A DNA stretch of 32,647 bases. It comes from an uncultured Clostridia bacterium. GTDB lineage: Bacteria; Bacillota; Clostridia; Christensenellales; Aristaeellaceae. Location of the stretch: the NCBI GenBank assembly GCA_947624355.1, contig CANQKI010000019.1, forward strand, positions 1-32,647, given 5' to 3'. Positions 7,868-15,707 of the stretch are shown in pieces (within the stretch, counting starts at the first letter, position 1; every line of letters begins with the position of its first letter). Under the pieces are notes generated by a model, which was given only the letters and a program-made list of their open reading frames with translations, ran no database searches and was not told where the DNA came from. The position numbers and the translations under genes are program-made.

Positions 7868-9086
7868 TTTAACCGTCAGGAGCCTTAACATGATTAATCC
7901 TTTTGTGGTAGCCTCCAGCCCCGCGACCCAGGGGGCCCGCAACGTGCTCAAGAGCGCGAAAATGCGGCCCGGCGCGCTGGTGCTGCGCAATTTCGGCCAC
8001 GGCGCGGGGGGCGGCAGCTACTTCGGCCCCAGCGCGGCGGCGGCCTATTCCGGCGCCCAGTGTTACCACAGCCACGCCGTGGGCACGCAGATTAAGGACA
8101 GCGTCGATTCCCTGGAAAAATACTGTGAAGAGGTCCGCACCGCCCGGCGCGGCCTGGACAACGATATTCAGCTGTGGGTGTCCGTGGGCCATTACAGCGA
8201 CATCGCGGCGGGCGGCGCGTGGGAAAAAAGCTGGGTCGAACAGGCCAAGGAACTGAAGCTGGCCGGGGCCGACGCGGTGGAGCTGCATTTCAACACCCCC
8301 GGCGTGGCAGTGGCCAAGGACCGCATTTTCAATTATTATGAGCTCGTGCGCCACTGCACGGCCATGATTAAGGCCGCGGTGGGCGATATGAAGGTGATGG
8401 TGAAGCTGGCAGTGGAGGGCTGCGACGTGCTGACCTCCATGCGCACCGCCCAGGCCGCCGGGGCCGACGCGGTGGGCCCCACGGCCCGCTGGAAGGCTTT
8501 CTGCATGGATCTGGACTGGCGGCGCACCCAGCCCCGGCCCGGCGCGGGCTATGGCGGCACCCAGGCCACGCCCATTGTGTGCCAGGCCGTGGCCGAGGGC
8601 CGCGTAAACGGCATTACCCTGCCCATGTACGCGGGGGGCGGCGTATTCTCCTTTGACCAGGCGGCCAGGCTCATTATGGCGGGCAGCGACTGCGTGCAAT
8701 TAGGCGCGCTGGCCTGCTCGGGCGGAACCATGGCCTGCAAAAAGCTCATCGCCGACCTGGAAAAATGGATGGACGAAGCGGGCTACCCGGATATGGAAAG
8801 CCTGAAGGGAGACGCCCTCAAGCTCTATCGGATGCCCGAGGATTTTGCCAAAGCGCGGCAGAACGCCCTGGGCGCTGCGTACAAAGCGGCCCAGGCAGAC
8901 GCGGCCAAGTGCGTCGGCTGCGGCCGCTGCGAGGACGTGTGCTGGCACGAAGGCATCGAGATCCGGGACCGCAAAGCGTATAAGACAGACCGGTGTATCG
9001 GCTGCGGATACTGCTTCCAGGTCTGCCCCACCGGCGCGCTGAGCGTTCCCGCGGGCGATATTCTGGCCAAGCCTTTTGAAAAATAA
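7860..9086 (+). CDS. PreA/DHOD-like flavoprotein with two [4Fe-4S] clusters
   Basis: The 408-residue protein has an FMN-binding dihydroorotate/dihydropyrimidine-dehydrogenase-type TIM barrel (about 5-300) and a C-terminal bacterial ferredoxin domain. Cluster ligands are C351/C354/C357/C361 and C379/C382/C385/C389, both as CxxCxxCxxxC. Late barrel motifs (MYAGGGVFS, VQLGALAC) fit FMN phosphate binding. The strand that in PreA carries the catalytic cysteine (NxSCPH) reads HFNTPG here, with no cysteine. The start is the ATG at 7860, nine bases after AAGGAG; ATG 7851 abuts that site and is less likely. As the last gene of a sugar operon it probably does not serve pyrimidine metabolism. A ferredoxin-linked redox step on a sugar-derived intermediate is my inference. 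Confidence 0.82.
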   Translation: MADLTVRSLNMINPFVVASSPATQGARNVLKSAKMRPGALVLRNFGHGAGGGSYFGPSAAAAYSGAQCYHSHAVGTQIKDSVDSLEKYCEEVRTARRGLDNDIQLWVSVGHYSDIAAGGAWEKSWVEQAKELKLAGADAVELHFNTPGVAVAKDRIFNYYELVRHCTAMIKAAVGDMKVMVKLAVEGCDVLTSMRTAQAAGADAVGPTARWKAFCMDLDWRRTQPRPGAGYGGTQATPIVCQAVAEGRVNGITLPMYAGGGVFSFDQAARLIMAGSDCVQLGALACSGGTMACKKLIADLEKWMDEAGYPDMESLKGDALKLYRMPEDFAKARQNALGAAYKAAQADAAKCVGCGRCEDVCWHEGIEIRDRKAYKTDRCIGCGYCFQVCPTGALSVPAGDILAKPFEK

Positions 9087-9139
9087 AATCCGGAAATGCG
9101 TCCACGCAAAAGCTCCTCCGCAGCCGCAGGGGAGCCCAT

Positions 9140-9166
9140 GGTGTCTAAAAACAGGTTTTTGACACC
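9140..9166. repeat. Inverted repeat downstream of the lyase operon
   Basis: GGTGTC-T-AAAAAC pairs with GTTTTTGACACC, giving 12 base pairs with one bulged T and a very short loop. It stands just before the terminator and may be part of the 3' end structure of the operon transcript. Confidence 0.5.
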
Positions 9167-9169
9167 CTC

Positions 9170-9196
9170 AGCCCTTGATTTTCAAGGGCTTTTTTA
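9170..9196 (+). terminator. Rho-independent terminator of the lyase operon
   Basis: AGCCCTTGA (9170-9178) and TCAAGGGCT (9182-9190) form a perfect 9-bp stem with a TTT loop, followed by a run of T to 9196. It sits about 80 bases after the last stop of the operon and before the convergent GH31 gene. Confidence 0.88.
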
Positions 9197-9279
9197 TTTC
9201 CTATCCGGTAAAATGCCCAAGCAGCACCCAAACGCCGCCCAGGTATCCGTTCACACGGCCAAATGACTCCGAACCACCT

Positions 9280-11253
9280 TTACAACCGTTCAAATACGGG
9301 AATCACATGCAGTGGCGCGGGCACGGTCAACCGCCGGCCGCCCTGGATGATTTCATGGGTGTCCACATTCCTCCATGCCGTGCCCACTGGGAAATACACG
9401 CTTCTTTCCCGGGCCCCCATTTCCATTACCGGGGCCGCCAGGTATTTCCCGCCGAACATGTACTGATCCCGGAGCAAATTGCAGTTTTCATCCTCCGGGA
9501 ATTCATAGTACATGCCCCGCAGCAGCGGCGTGCCGTTCTCGTGGGCCTCCTGCATCAGGGCCCGCACATAGGGCCGCAGTTCTTCCCGGCGGCGCAGATA
9601 TTTTTCCAAAATGGGATAGGCTTCTTCCCCAAAGCTCCACACCTCGTTGTCGCTGCCCGAGTTCAGCGCCCGGGAACCGTCCTTTCGGTACACGGGCTGG
9701 GCGGGCTGACGGTCGCCGTGCAGGCGCATGACGGGGCAGTAGCATCCCCACTCAAACCAGCGGATGAGCAGCTCCCGGAATTCGGGGTTTTGCGGATTTC
9801 CCCCGTGGAAACCGCCAATGTCCGTGGTCCACCAGGGAATGCCCGCCGCGCCCATGCTCAGGCCCGCGCAGACCTGGCGGCGGAAGTACGTCCAGTCGCT
9901 CATAATATCGCCGCTCCACACCAGGGCCCCGTAGCGCTGGCTGCCCGCCCAGGCGCAGCGCACCAGGTTGACGGGATTTTCCTGGCCCGCCGCCTGCATG
10001 CCGTCGTAAAACGCCCGGGAATACAGCTGAGGATAGATGTTGCCGACCTCCTGGCCGTTGCCCGCGTGGAAACGGAAATGCCGGAAATCATAGGTGCCCA
10101 GTTCGGGCTCCGCTTCGTCCAGCCAGAAAATGCGGATGCCGTAATCGTAATAATTCTGTTTGCACTTATTCCACACGTATTCCCGGGCCCGGGGATTGGT
10201 GGCGTCCCAGAACATGCTGTCCTCCACGAACCGCATGCCGATCTGTTCCCCGTAATCCGCCCGCATCAGCAGCCCCTGCTGGTTCATTTCCCCGTAATTT
10301 TCGCTGGTCAGGGCCACTTGCGGCCACACGCTCACCATCAGCTCGATGCCCATTTTCCTGAGCTCTTTCACCATGGCGGCGGGATCCGGGAAAAATTCGG
10401 GGTCGAAGCGGTAATCTCCCATGTGGGGCCAATGGAAAAAGTCAATGACGATGACGTCGATGGGCAGATTACGCTTTTTGTATTCCCGGGCCACCTGCAG
10501 AAGCTGCTCCTGGTTCCAGTAGCGCAGTTTGCACTGCCAGAAGCCCAGGCCATATTCAGGCATCATGGGCACATGCCCGGCAGCGTCCGCATAATTGCGG
10601 CTGATGTCCGCGGGCCTGTCCCCGGCGGTGATCCAGTAGTCCATCTGTTTGGTGGCATCGGCGTGCCAGGTGGTGCGGTTTTTGCCGAAGGAAACAAAGC
10701 CCAGGGCGGGATTATGCCACAAAAAGCCATAACCCCGGCTGGATATCACAAAGGGCACGCTGGCCTGGGAGTTACGGTGCTTGAGTTCCAGCGTACAGCC
10801 CTTCCAGTCCACCTGCTCTTCCTGATACTGGCCCATGCCGTACAGCCGTTCGCCCTCCTGCCCCTCAAAGGTTACGTTCAGGGCAAAATCCCCGCCCGTC
10901 TGGGGCAGATATTCCCGGGGCGTCAGGGCCAGGGCGTTGCCGCCGTCCGTTTCCCGCAGAAGCAGTTCGCCCTTCTGATTGTAAAAGCTCAGCCGCCCGT
11001 TCCGCTTCCAGCCGGACACTTCCACCACGGCGGTGATTTTGCCGTTGCGAAGAACGGCGCGCTCATCTTCCAAACGGATTTCGATATCGTTTGCGTCGGT
11101 ATCCGCGTCCAGCAGCGCAAACCGGTCGTTCCGGATTTCGGCCATCTGCGCCGCGCGCACCCGCAGGCTGTCCCTTCCCCAGGGGGTAATCCGGATGGTT
11201 TCCCCGTTGCTGCGAAAAATCACATCGTTTCCCTGCCGCTCGACGTACTTCAT
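9280..11253 (-). CDS. GH31-family alpha-glycosidase (alpha-xylosidase/alpha-glucosidase-like)
   Basis: This 657-residue intracellular protein (no signal peptide) is a family GH31 retaining glycosidase. The catalytic nucleophile is D379 in FWLDEAEPE and the acid/base is D449 in VWSGD. WWTTDIGGF and MRLHGDR are further family signatures. An N-terminal beta-sandwich (about 1-190) precedes the (beta/alpha)8 barrel (about 200-530) and C-terminal beta domains. WLDEAEPE resembles alpha-xylosidase-type members, but alpha-glucosidase activity is equally possible. The start is the ATG at 11253, with AGGGAGGG upstream. The frame is open far beyond it, but that stretch is antisense to the PHP gene. It converges on the lyase operon and diverges from the PHP gene. 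Confidence 0.9.
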   Translation of the reverse strand: MKYVERQGNDVIFRSNGETIRITPWGRDSLRVRAAQMAEIRNDRFALLDADTDANDIEIRLEDERAVLRNGKITAVVEVSGWKRNGRLSFYNQKGELLLRETDGGNALALTPREYLPQTGGDFALNVTFEGQEGERLYGMGQYQEEQVDWKGCTLELKHRNSQASVPFVISSRGYGFLWHNPALGFVSFGKNRTTWHADATKQMDYWITAGDRPADISRNYADAAGHVPMMPEYGLGFWQCKLRYWNQEQLLQVAREYKKRNLPIDVIVIDFFHWPHMGDYRFDPEFFPDPAAMVKELRKMGIELMVSVWPQVALTSENYGEMNQQGLLMRADYGEQIGMRFVEDSMFWDATNPRAREYVWNKCKQNYYDYGIRIFWLDEAEPELGTYDFRHFRFHAGNGQEVGNIYPQLYSRAFYDGMQAAGQENPVNLVRCAWAGSQRYGALVWSGDIMSDWTYFRRQVCAGLSMGAAGIPWWTTDIGGFHGGNPQNPEFRELLIRWFEWGCYCPVMRLHGDRQPAQPVYRKDGSRALNSGSDNEVWSFGEEAYPILEKYLRRREELRPYVRALMQEAHENGTPLLRGMYYEFPEDENCNLLRDQYMFGGKYLAAPVMEMGARERSVYFPVGTAWRNVDTHEIIQGGRRLTVPAPLHVIPVFERL

Positions 11254-11312
11254 GAATGGCCCTCCCTCAGCATATCCTGTCTTTTTCCTTAAAAATATTC
11301 GCCGTACCCGCA

Positions 11313-11332
11313 CCGTTTCCTTTCCGAAACGG
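11313..11332. repeat. Inverted repeat between the GH31 and PHP genes
   Basis: CCGTTTC and GAAACGG form a 7-bp inverted repeat with a 6-base spacer, followed on the plus strand by ATTTTTT. It lies in the divergent gap, upstream of both genes. It could be an operator or a short terminator-like hairpin; no downstream target confirms either. Confidence 0.35.
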
Positions 11333-11373
11333 ATTTTTTGCCAAAGGAAAGACGCGCCGCGCGGCCGCGGATA

Positions 11374-11403
11374 TTGACAACCTTCGTCCGGCCATGCTAT
11401 GAT
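11374..11403 (+). promoter_or_regulatory. Sigma-A promoter of the PHP gene
   Basis: TTGACA (11374-11379) is separated by 18 bases from TATGAT (11398-11403), with a TG one base before the -10 box (extended -10). The start codon follows 33 bases after the -10 box, with CGGAGGA between. Confidence 0.8.
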
Positions 11404-11436
11404 GACAAAAATGCCACAAAAAACGGAGGAATCAGC

Positions 11437-12372
11437 ATGATCCAGCAGGCGGCTTTCATGGGAAACCAACGGATGCTGAAGGGTGGCTTGCACTGCCATA
11501 CCACCCGCTCGGACGGCGCGTGCACGCCGGAGGAAGTGATTCGCCTTCATCGGGAAAACGGCTATGATTTCCTGGCCATTACCGATCATCGCTGCTACAA
11601 TTTCCGGAATTTTGCCCCGGACAGCGGCCTTACCATTCTTCCCGGCTTTGAATTCGACAACACATTCTTTACGGGCGACGGCTTCCGCACCTATCACATC
11701 GTGGCCGTCGGGCCAGAAAAGGACGCGGGCAACGGCTTTTCCCAGGATGAACCGATCCCCAGCGGCACGGCCCGGGATCAGGCGGAAATGCAGCGTTACC
11801 TGGATATGCTCCACAAAAAGGGGAACCTGACATTGTACTGCCACCCGGAATGGAGCGGCACGCCCGCCCGCTATTTCGACCGGCTTCAGGGCAATTTTGC
11901 CATGGAAATCTGGAACAGCGGCTGCGTGATGGATAACGACATGGACAAGGACGCCGCCTATTGGGACGAGCTGCTGGGCCAGGGCATCCGCATTTTCGGC
12001 TGCGCCACGGACGACGGCCACGGCAGGAACCAGCACTGCCACGGCTGGGTAATGGTGCGGGCCGAAAACAACGTAAGCGCCATTCTGGAGGCCCTGCGCC
12101 AAGGCGCGTTTTATTCCAGCTGCGGACCCGTGATTCACAATTTTTACGTGGAAAACGACGTTGCCGTGCTGGACTGCGGCCCCGCCTCCCTGGTGCGCCT
12201 GATCAGCGAGCGGCACCCCACCCGCATTTTCCGGGCGGACAGTGCGCCCATCACCCATGTGGAAGTGCCGCTGAAGGGCGATTACCGCCAGTATATCCGC
12301 GCCGCCGTCACCGACGAGAAAGGCCGCACTGCGTGGACGAACCCTATTTTCCTTTCTGCTCCGCGCGTCTGA
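11437..12372 (+). CDS. PHP-domain metal-dependent phosphoesterase
   Basis: The 311-residue protein opens with the PHP signature LHCHTTRSDGACTPEE (H19, H21, D26), then AITDH (D50, H51), an acidic residue in PGFEFD (E72), H136 (YCHPEW) and the CATDDGH block (D192, H195). Together these form a polynuclear metal site. PHP proteins hydrolyse phosphoesters such as nucleoside bisphosphates or histidinol phosphate, so the substrate here is open. The ATG at 11437 has CGGAGGA six bases before it and its own promoter; the frame extends upstream but crosses the promoter. The last codons and the stop lie inside a copy of the 90-bp intergenic repeat that follows. Confidence 0.85.
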   Translation: MIQQAAFMGNQRMLKGGLHCHTTRSDGACTPEEVIRLHRENGYDFLAITDHRCYNFRNFAPDSGLTILPGFEFDNTFFTGDGFRTYHIVAVGPEKDAGNGFSQDEPIPSGTARDQAEMQRYLDMLHKKGNLTLYCHPEWSGTPARYFDRLQGNFAMEIWNSGCVMDNDMDKDAAYWDELLGQGIRIFGCATDDGHGRNQHCHGWVMVRAENNVSAILEALRQGAFYSSCGPVIHNFYVENDVAVLDCGPASLVRLISERHPTRIFRADSAPITHVEVPLKGDYRQYIRAAVTDEKGRTAWTNPIFLSAPRV

Positions 12373-12466
12373 GCCTGCGGCTCATCCGCGCTACTTAGGA
12401 AAATTCCTTGGCCGCGTTCCGGCGTGGCTTCGCCCCGCCTCCGCATAACTCCGCATGTCTGAGCCT
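12359..12466. repeat. 90-bp intergenic repeat, copy 1
   Basis: The 65-bp core (12378-12442) is identical to the core at 12582-12646 and differs by two bases from that at 12672-12736. The full unit is about 90 bp and contains small hairpins, such as TGAGCC-TGC-GGCTCA (12370-12384) and AGGAA-AA-TTCCT. Similarity begins at about 12359, inside the PHP gene, so the repeat supplies its stop codon. A second unit starts at 12449 (CTCCGCATGTCTGAGCCT) and is interrupted after 12466. Confidence 0.85.
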
Positions 12467-12581
12467 CCGGTGTTTCATCGCATTCCGGCCCTCCGGGCCG
12501 TAACGCTCTTTCAAGTAAATTACTTGACTGCTGCTCCAACGGCTAAAGCCGTTTCCGCAAGCGCATACCGTTTTCATCGGT
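12467..12581. repeat. 115-bp segment interrupting the second repeat unit
   Basis: This segment separates GAGCCT (end of a repeat half) from CGGCTCATCC (resumption of the repeat) and is absent from the other junction. It contains its own palindromes (CAAGTAA-A-TTACTTG at 12512-12526; CGGCTAAAGCCG) and a direct repeat TTTCATCG (12473-12480 and 12572-12579). It looks like a small insertion or a second repeat family. No protein is credible in it. Confidence 0.55.
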
Positions 12582-12736
12582 CGGCTCATCCGCGCTACTT
12601 AGGAAAATTCCTTGGCCGCGTTCCGGCGTGGCTTCGCCCCGCCTCCACATAACTCCGCACGTCTGAGCCTGCGGCTCATCCGCGCTACTTAGGAAAATTC
12701 CTTGGCTGCGTTCCGGCGTGGCTCCGCCCCGCCTCC
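12582..12736. repeat. 90-bp intergenic repeat, copies 2 and 3 in tandem
   Basis: Cores at 12582-12646 and 12672-12736 lie 90 bp apart, joined by a 25-bp linker that also matches the linker after copy 1. The repeat ends 30 bp before the MFS start codon. No conserved reading frame or spacer pattern suggests a gene or CRISPR. Confidence 0.85.
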
Positions 12737-12765
12737 ACAACGGACTATAGTTTGGAAGAAAGCCA

Positions 12766-14040
12766 ATGAAAATGAAATCGGAATACGAAAAAAAGGCGTG
12801 GCGGCTGGTATGGACGTGCCTGATCGCCTACACCACGGTCTATATCGGGCGCAAGAACCTGTCGGTGTGCCTGCCGGGCATGATTGCCGCCGGCGTAACG
12901 GATAAGGCCGCCGGCGGAATCACGGGCACCTGCTTCATGATATGCTACGCCGCGGGGCAGTTTATCAACGGCTGGCTGGGCGACCGCGTTCATCCCCGGA
13001 AAATGATTGTTTCCGGCCTTTTCCTGGCAGGCATCATGAATCTCCTCATGGGAGCCGCCGCTCACTCCTGGCAGTTCATCCCGATCTGGGGATGCTGCGG
13101 CTTTTGCTGCTCCATGCTCTGGTCGCCCATTCTGCGGGCCGTTTCCACCTGGACCACGAAGGAAATCAGCCAGACGGCGGCCGCCAGCCTGACCGCCGCG
13201 ATTCCCGTCGGTTCCATTCTGTGCTACCTGATCTGCGCGGCAGGGCTGCGGCTGGGCGGATGGCGGACGGCGTTCTTTCTCTGCGGCGGAACGCTTCTTG
13301 TGCTGGATGCGGCGGTGTTCCTGCTGCTGCGGGCGCTCCGGTTCCATATGGCCGCCCCTTCCACTCCGTCCCCTGCCGATACCGTTTCCGGGACATCCCG
13401 CCCGAAAACGCGGATTCTGTGCGCCGGGCTCCTTTTCACCGCCGGCGGCATTCTCTTTAACGGCATGCTGAAGGACGGGCTCGACCTTTGGATTCCCACC
13501 GTGCTTTCGGAAAAATTCATTCCGTCGCCCTCTGCCGTGTCCCTGATCTGCACCATCCTTCCGGTCATCCATATCTTCGGGGCCTACGCGGCAAGGGATT
13601 TGTTTCGCCGCTTTCGCCTGGACGAGCTGACGACCTGCGGCGTCATGTTCCTTATCAGCGTCCTGGCCCTATCGGTGGCCGCAGTTTTCATCCGCCGTAC
13701 CCCGGCAGAAAGCGGCGTACCCCTGGCCGTTTTTGTTACCGTGCTGCTGGCCCTGTCCGGTGCTTCCATGCTGGGGGCGAACACCATGCTGCTCACCTTC
13801 ATTCCCCTGCACTTTGGCCGGATCGGCCGGGCATCCACAGTGACGGGGATGCTCAACAGTTTCTCTTACGCCGCGGCCGCCGCCTCCAGCGCCGTCGTGG
13901 GAAAAGCATCCGATATTTTCGGGTGGACGGCGGTGTTCGCTCTGTTCATCTTCGCCGCCGCGGCAGGCGCGGTTATCTGCCTGGCCGGGCACAAAAAAAT
14001 GAAAGAAAAAACCGATGAACTGGACGGCGTCGAAAGTTGA
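12766..14040 (+). CDS. MFS transporter, organophosphate:phosphate antiporter (GlpT/UhpT) type
   Basis: The 424-residue protein has about twelve hydrophobic segments. Its N-terminal half resembles the OPA family: YIGRKNLSVCLPGM (26-39) parallels the GlpT segment that contributes a substrate-phosphate-binding arginine. NGWLGDRVHPRK (68-79) is the MFS loop 2-3 signature. It should exchange a phosphorylated sugar, glycerol phosphate or phosphonate for phosphate across the membrane. The start is ATG 12766 (ATG 12772 is an alternative), with a weak GGAAGAAAG ribosome site. It follows the PHP phosphoesterase across the repeat cluster and ends at a strong hairpin. Family-level confidence is good; the substrate is unknown. 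Confidence 0.8.
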   Translation: MKMKSEYEKKAWRLVWTCLIAYTTVYIGRKNLSVCLPGMIAAGVTDKAAGGITGTCFMICYAAGQFINGWLGDRVHPRKMIVSGLFLAGIMNLLMGAAAHSWQFIPIWGCCGFCCSMLWSPILRAVSTWTTKEISQTAAASLTAAIPVGSILCYLICAAGLRLGGWRTAFFLCGGTLLVLDAAVFLLLRALRFHMAAPSTPSPADTVSGTSRPKTRILCAGLLFTAGGILFNGMLKDGLDLWIPTVLSEKFIPSPSAVSLICTILPVIHIFGAYAARDLFRRFRLDELTTCGVMFLISVLALSVAAVFIRRTPAESGVPLAVFVTVLLALSGASMLGANTMLLTFIPLHFGRIGRASTVTGMLNSFSYAAAAASSAVVGKASDIFGWTAVFALFIFAAAAGAVICLAGHKKMKEKTDELDGVES

Positions 14041-14063
14041 CAAAATGCCAATTATATAAATCG

Positions 14064-14097
14064 GGCCCGGGCATGGAAACCATGCCCGGGCCTTTCT
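14064..14097 (+). terminator. Terminator after the MFS gene
   Basis: GGCCCGGGCATGG (14064-14076) and CCATGCCCGGGCC (14080-14092) form a 13-bp perfect stem with an AAA loop, followed by TTTCT. It separates the convergent MFS and binding-protein genes and may act on both, though the minus-strand tail is less T-rich. Confidence 0.8.
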
Positions 14098-14131
14098 CGG
14101 TTTAGCGATATTGCTTTCGCGTTAAAACAGA

Positions 14132-15652
14132 TTAGTCGACGCCGTTCAGCTCGCAGTATTCGGTGTACTGGCGGATGTATTCATCCTGCACCTTGGACAG
14201 GCCGGCGGCTTCCGCTTTCTCGAAGAAGGTGGCCAGATCGGCGTCCAGGTCGTTGGTGATGCCGTAGCGCAGGGGAGTCAGGTACTGGCTGATGACCTGC
14301 TGCACGGCGGCCATTTCGGCTTCCACGCTGGTGGAGTCGAAGGCAAAGCCGGTGGGCATGATGGGGGTGGCCTCGTCCATCTTGGCCCTCACTTCATCCA
14401 CCACCGCGCCCGTTTCGGAAGCAGCGCCGTCCAGCATGAAGTCGGTGCGCTTCCAGGCCCAGGTGTTCATGGCGTACTGGCCGAAATTGGCGGTGCCGTC
14501 GTTATCCTTGTAGGCGCCGTTTTCATCCAGGTCATAGTGCACGCCCGGAATGCCGTAGGAAATCAGCTGCATGAGCTCTTCGTTGGTGTAGATTTCCTGC
14601 ATCACCTGGAGCGCCAGCTCGGGATGGGCGGAATTGATGGTGATGGCGGTGGCGTCCTGGGTGGGAGAGGAATAGAACACATAGCCCTGCTTGAGGCCAT
14701 AGGGCACAAAGCCAACCTTCCAATCGGGATGATCGGTGGCCACGGTGCCAACGGTGCCCGAGAACTTGTCGATGTTCAGGCCGTTGTAGGAAACGGACAC
14801 CATGCCCTGGTTGAAGTAGCCGCCCACGTCATCGCTGGGGTTGGCAGCCAGGTTGCGATCCCAGAAGCCGGCGTCGGCCCATTCCTTGGCGGTTTTGAGT
14901 TCCTGAATGAACCATTCGTTGTCGGGGGAAATGTATTTTTCCACCTTGGCCCAGCTGGGCTTTTCGCCCTCTTCCTTGACGGAGCCGATCATGACGCCGG
15001 TGCCTTCGTCATAATTGAGGAAGAAGTTGTCCAGCCGCATGATTTCCCAGCTGCGGGTGCCGCCGTCCATATTGGCGTACATTTCGGGGCAGTTATCCTT
15101 GATGCCCTGCTGGTAGATACGGGCATTCTCCACGGAATCGGGAGCGGGCAGGTCATACTTTTCGCACAGGTCCTGGCGATACAGCACGCCGCCGGAGGTA
15201 TAGGTGACATACGCGGTGGGGATGCAGTAGATGATGTCGCCCTTCTCGGTGGGCAGGGTGGCGAAGTCCCAGGCTTCCATGGGGATCATATCCCACAGTT
15301 CGGGGGCCGCTTCTTCCACCAGGTCGGTCAGGTCCAGGAAAGCGCCTTTGCGGGCATAATCCGTGTCGGAAGCCCAGTTCGCGGTATAGATGAGGTCGAT
15401 CTTGTTGCCGCCGGTGAGCAGGAGCTGATAGGCCGTGCCCCAATCAGCCCAGCCGACGAAGTTCATGGACATGGTGCAGCCGAGCTTTTCCTTGAGGATC
15501 TCATTCACCTTTTCCATGACCATATCGCAGTCCGTGGGCTTATCGCCCATCATATAGACCACGATTTCAGGCAGCGCTTCTTCAGCGGACGCCATGGGCA
15601 GAACGCTCATCAGCATCAGCAGCGCAAGCAGCAGGGACAGCAGTTTTTTCAT
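14132..15652 (-). CDS. Extracellular sugar-binding protein of an ABC importer (DUF3502-type C-terminus)
   Basis: The 506-residue protein starts with a Sec signal peptide (MKKLLSLLLALLMLMSVLPM, then ASAEE) probably cleaved after ASA near residue 25. Mature regions resemble family-1 solute-binding proteins (PEIVVYMMGDKP, WADWGTAYQLLLTGG), and the end (FAFDSTSVEAEMAAV, then LTPLRYG) fits DUF3502-type binding proteins for complex oligosaccharides. There is no lipobox cysteine, unlike most Gram-positive binding proteins. The start ATG at 15652 has AAGGAGG seven bases upstream; an earlier in-frame ATG is not supported. It is the last gene of the minus-strand GH30-permease-permease operon and probably captures its substrate. 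Confidence 0.88.
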   Translation of the reverse strand: MKKLLSLLLALLMLMSVLPMASAEEALPEIVVYMMGDKPTDCDMVMEKVNEILKEKLGCTMSMNFVGWADWGTAYQLLLTGGNKIDLIYTANWASDTDYARKGAFLDLTDLVEEAAPELWDMIPMEAWDFATLPTEKGDIIYCIPTAYVTYTSGGVLYRQDLCEKYDLPAPDSVENARIYQQGIKDNCPEMYANMDGGTRSWEIMRLDNFFLNYDEGTGVMIGSVKEEGEKPSWAKVEKYISPDNEWFIQELKTAKEWADAGFWDRNLAANPSDDVGGYFNQGMVSVSYNGLNIDKFSGTVGTVATDHPDWKVGFVPYGLKQGYVFYSSPTQDATAITINSAHPELALQVMQEIYTNEELMQLISYGIPGVHYDLDENGAYKDNDGTANFGQYAMNTWAWKRTDFMLDGAASETGAVVDEVRAKMDEATPIMPTGFAFDSTSVEAEMAAVQQVISQYLTPLRYGITNDLDADLATFFEKAEAAGLSKVQDEYIRQYTEYCELNGVD

Positions 15653-15707
15653 GGGAAAACCTCCTTTTTTATTCAAGGCAAACCGTGCCTTTGAGAACAG
15701 TGTCAGA

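Noticed and set aside
11254-12258. N-terminal extension of the GH31 gene upstream of its chosen start
   Set aside because: The added part is antisense to the PHP gene and covers the PHP promoter; a good ribosome site sits directly before the ATG at 11253.
12359-12736. CRISPR array
   Set aside because: Only three units, 65-bp cores with a conserved rather than variable linker, and no cas genes nearby.
12282-12740. Small minus-strand proteins with repeated SSADEPQAQT segments
   Set aside because: They are translations of the intergenic repeat units; no ribosome sites and no conserved start.
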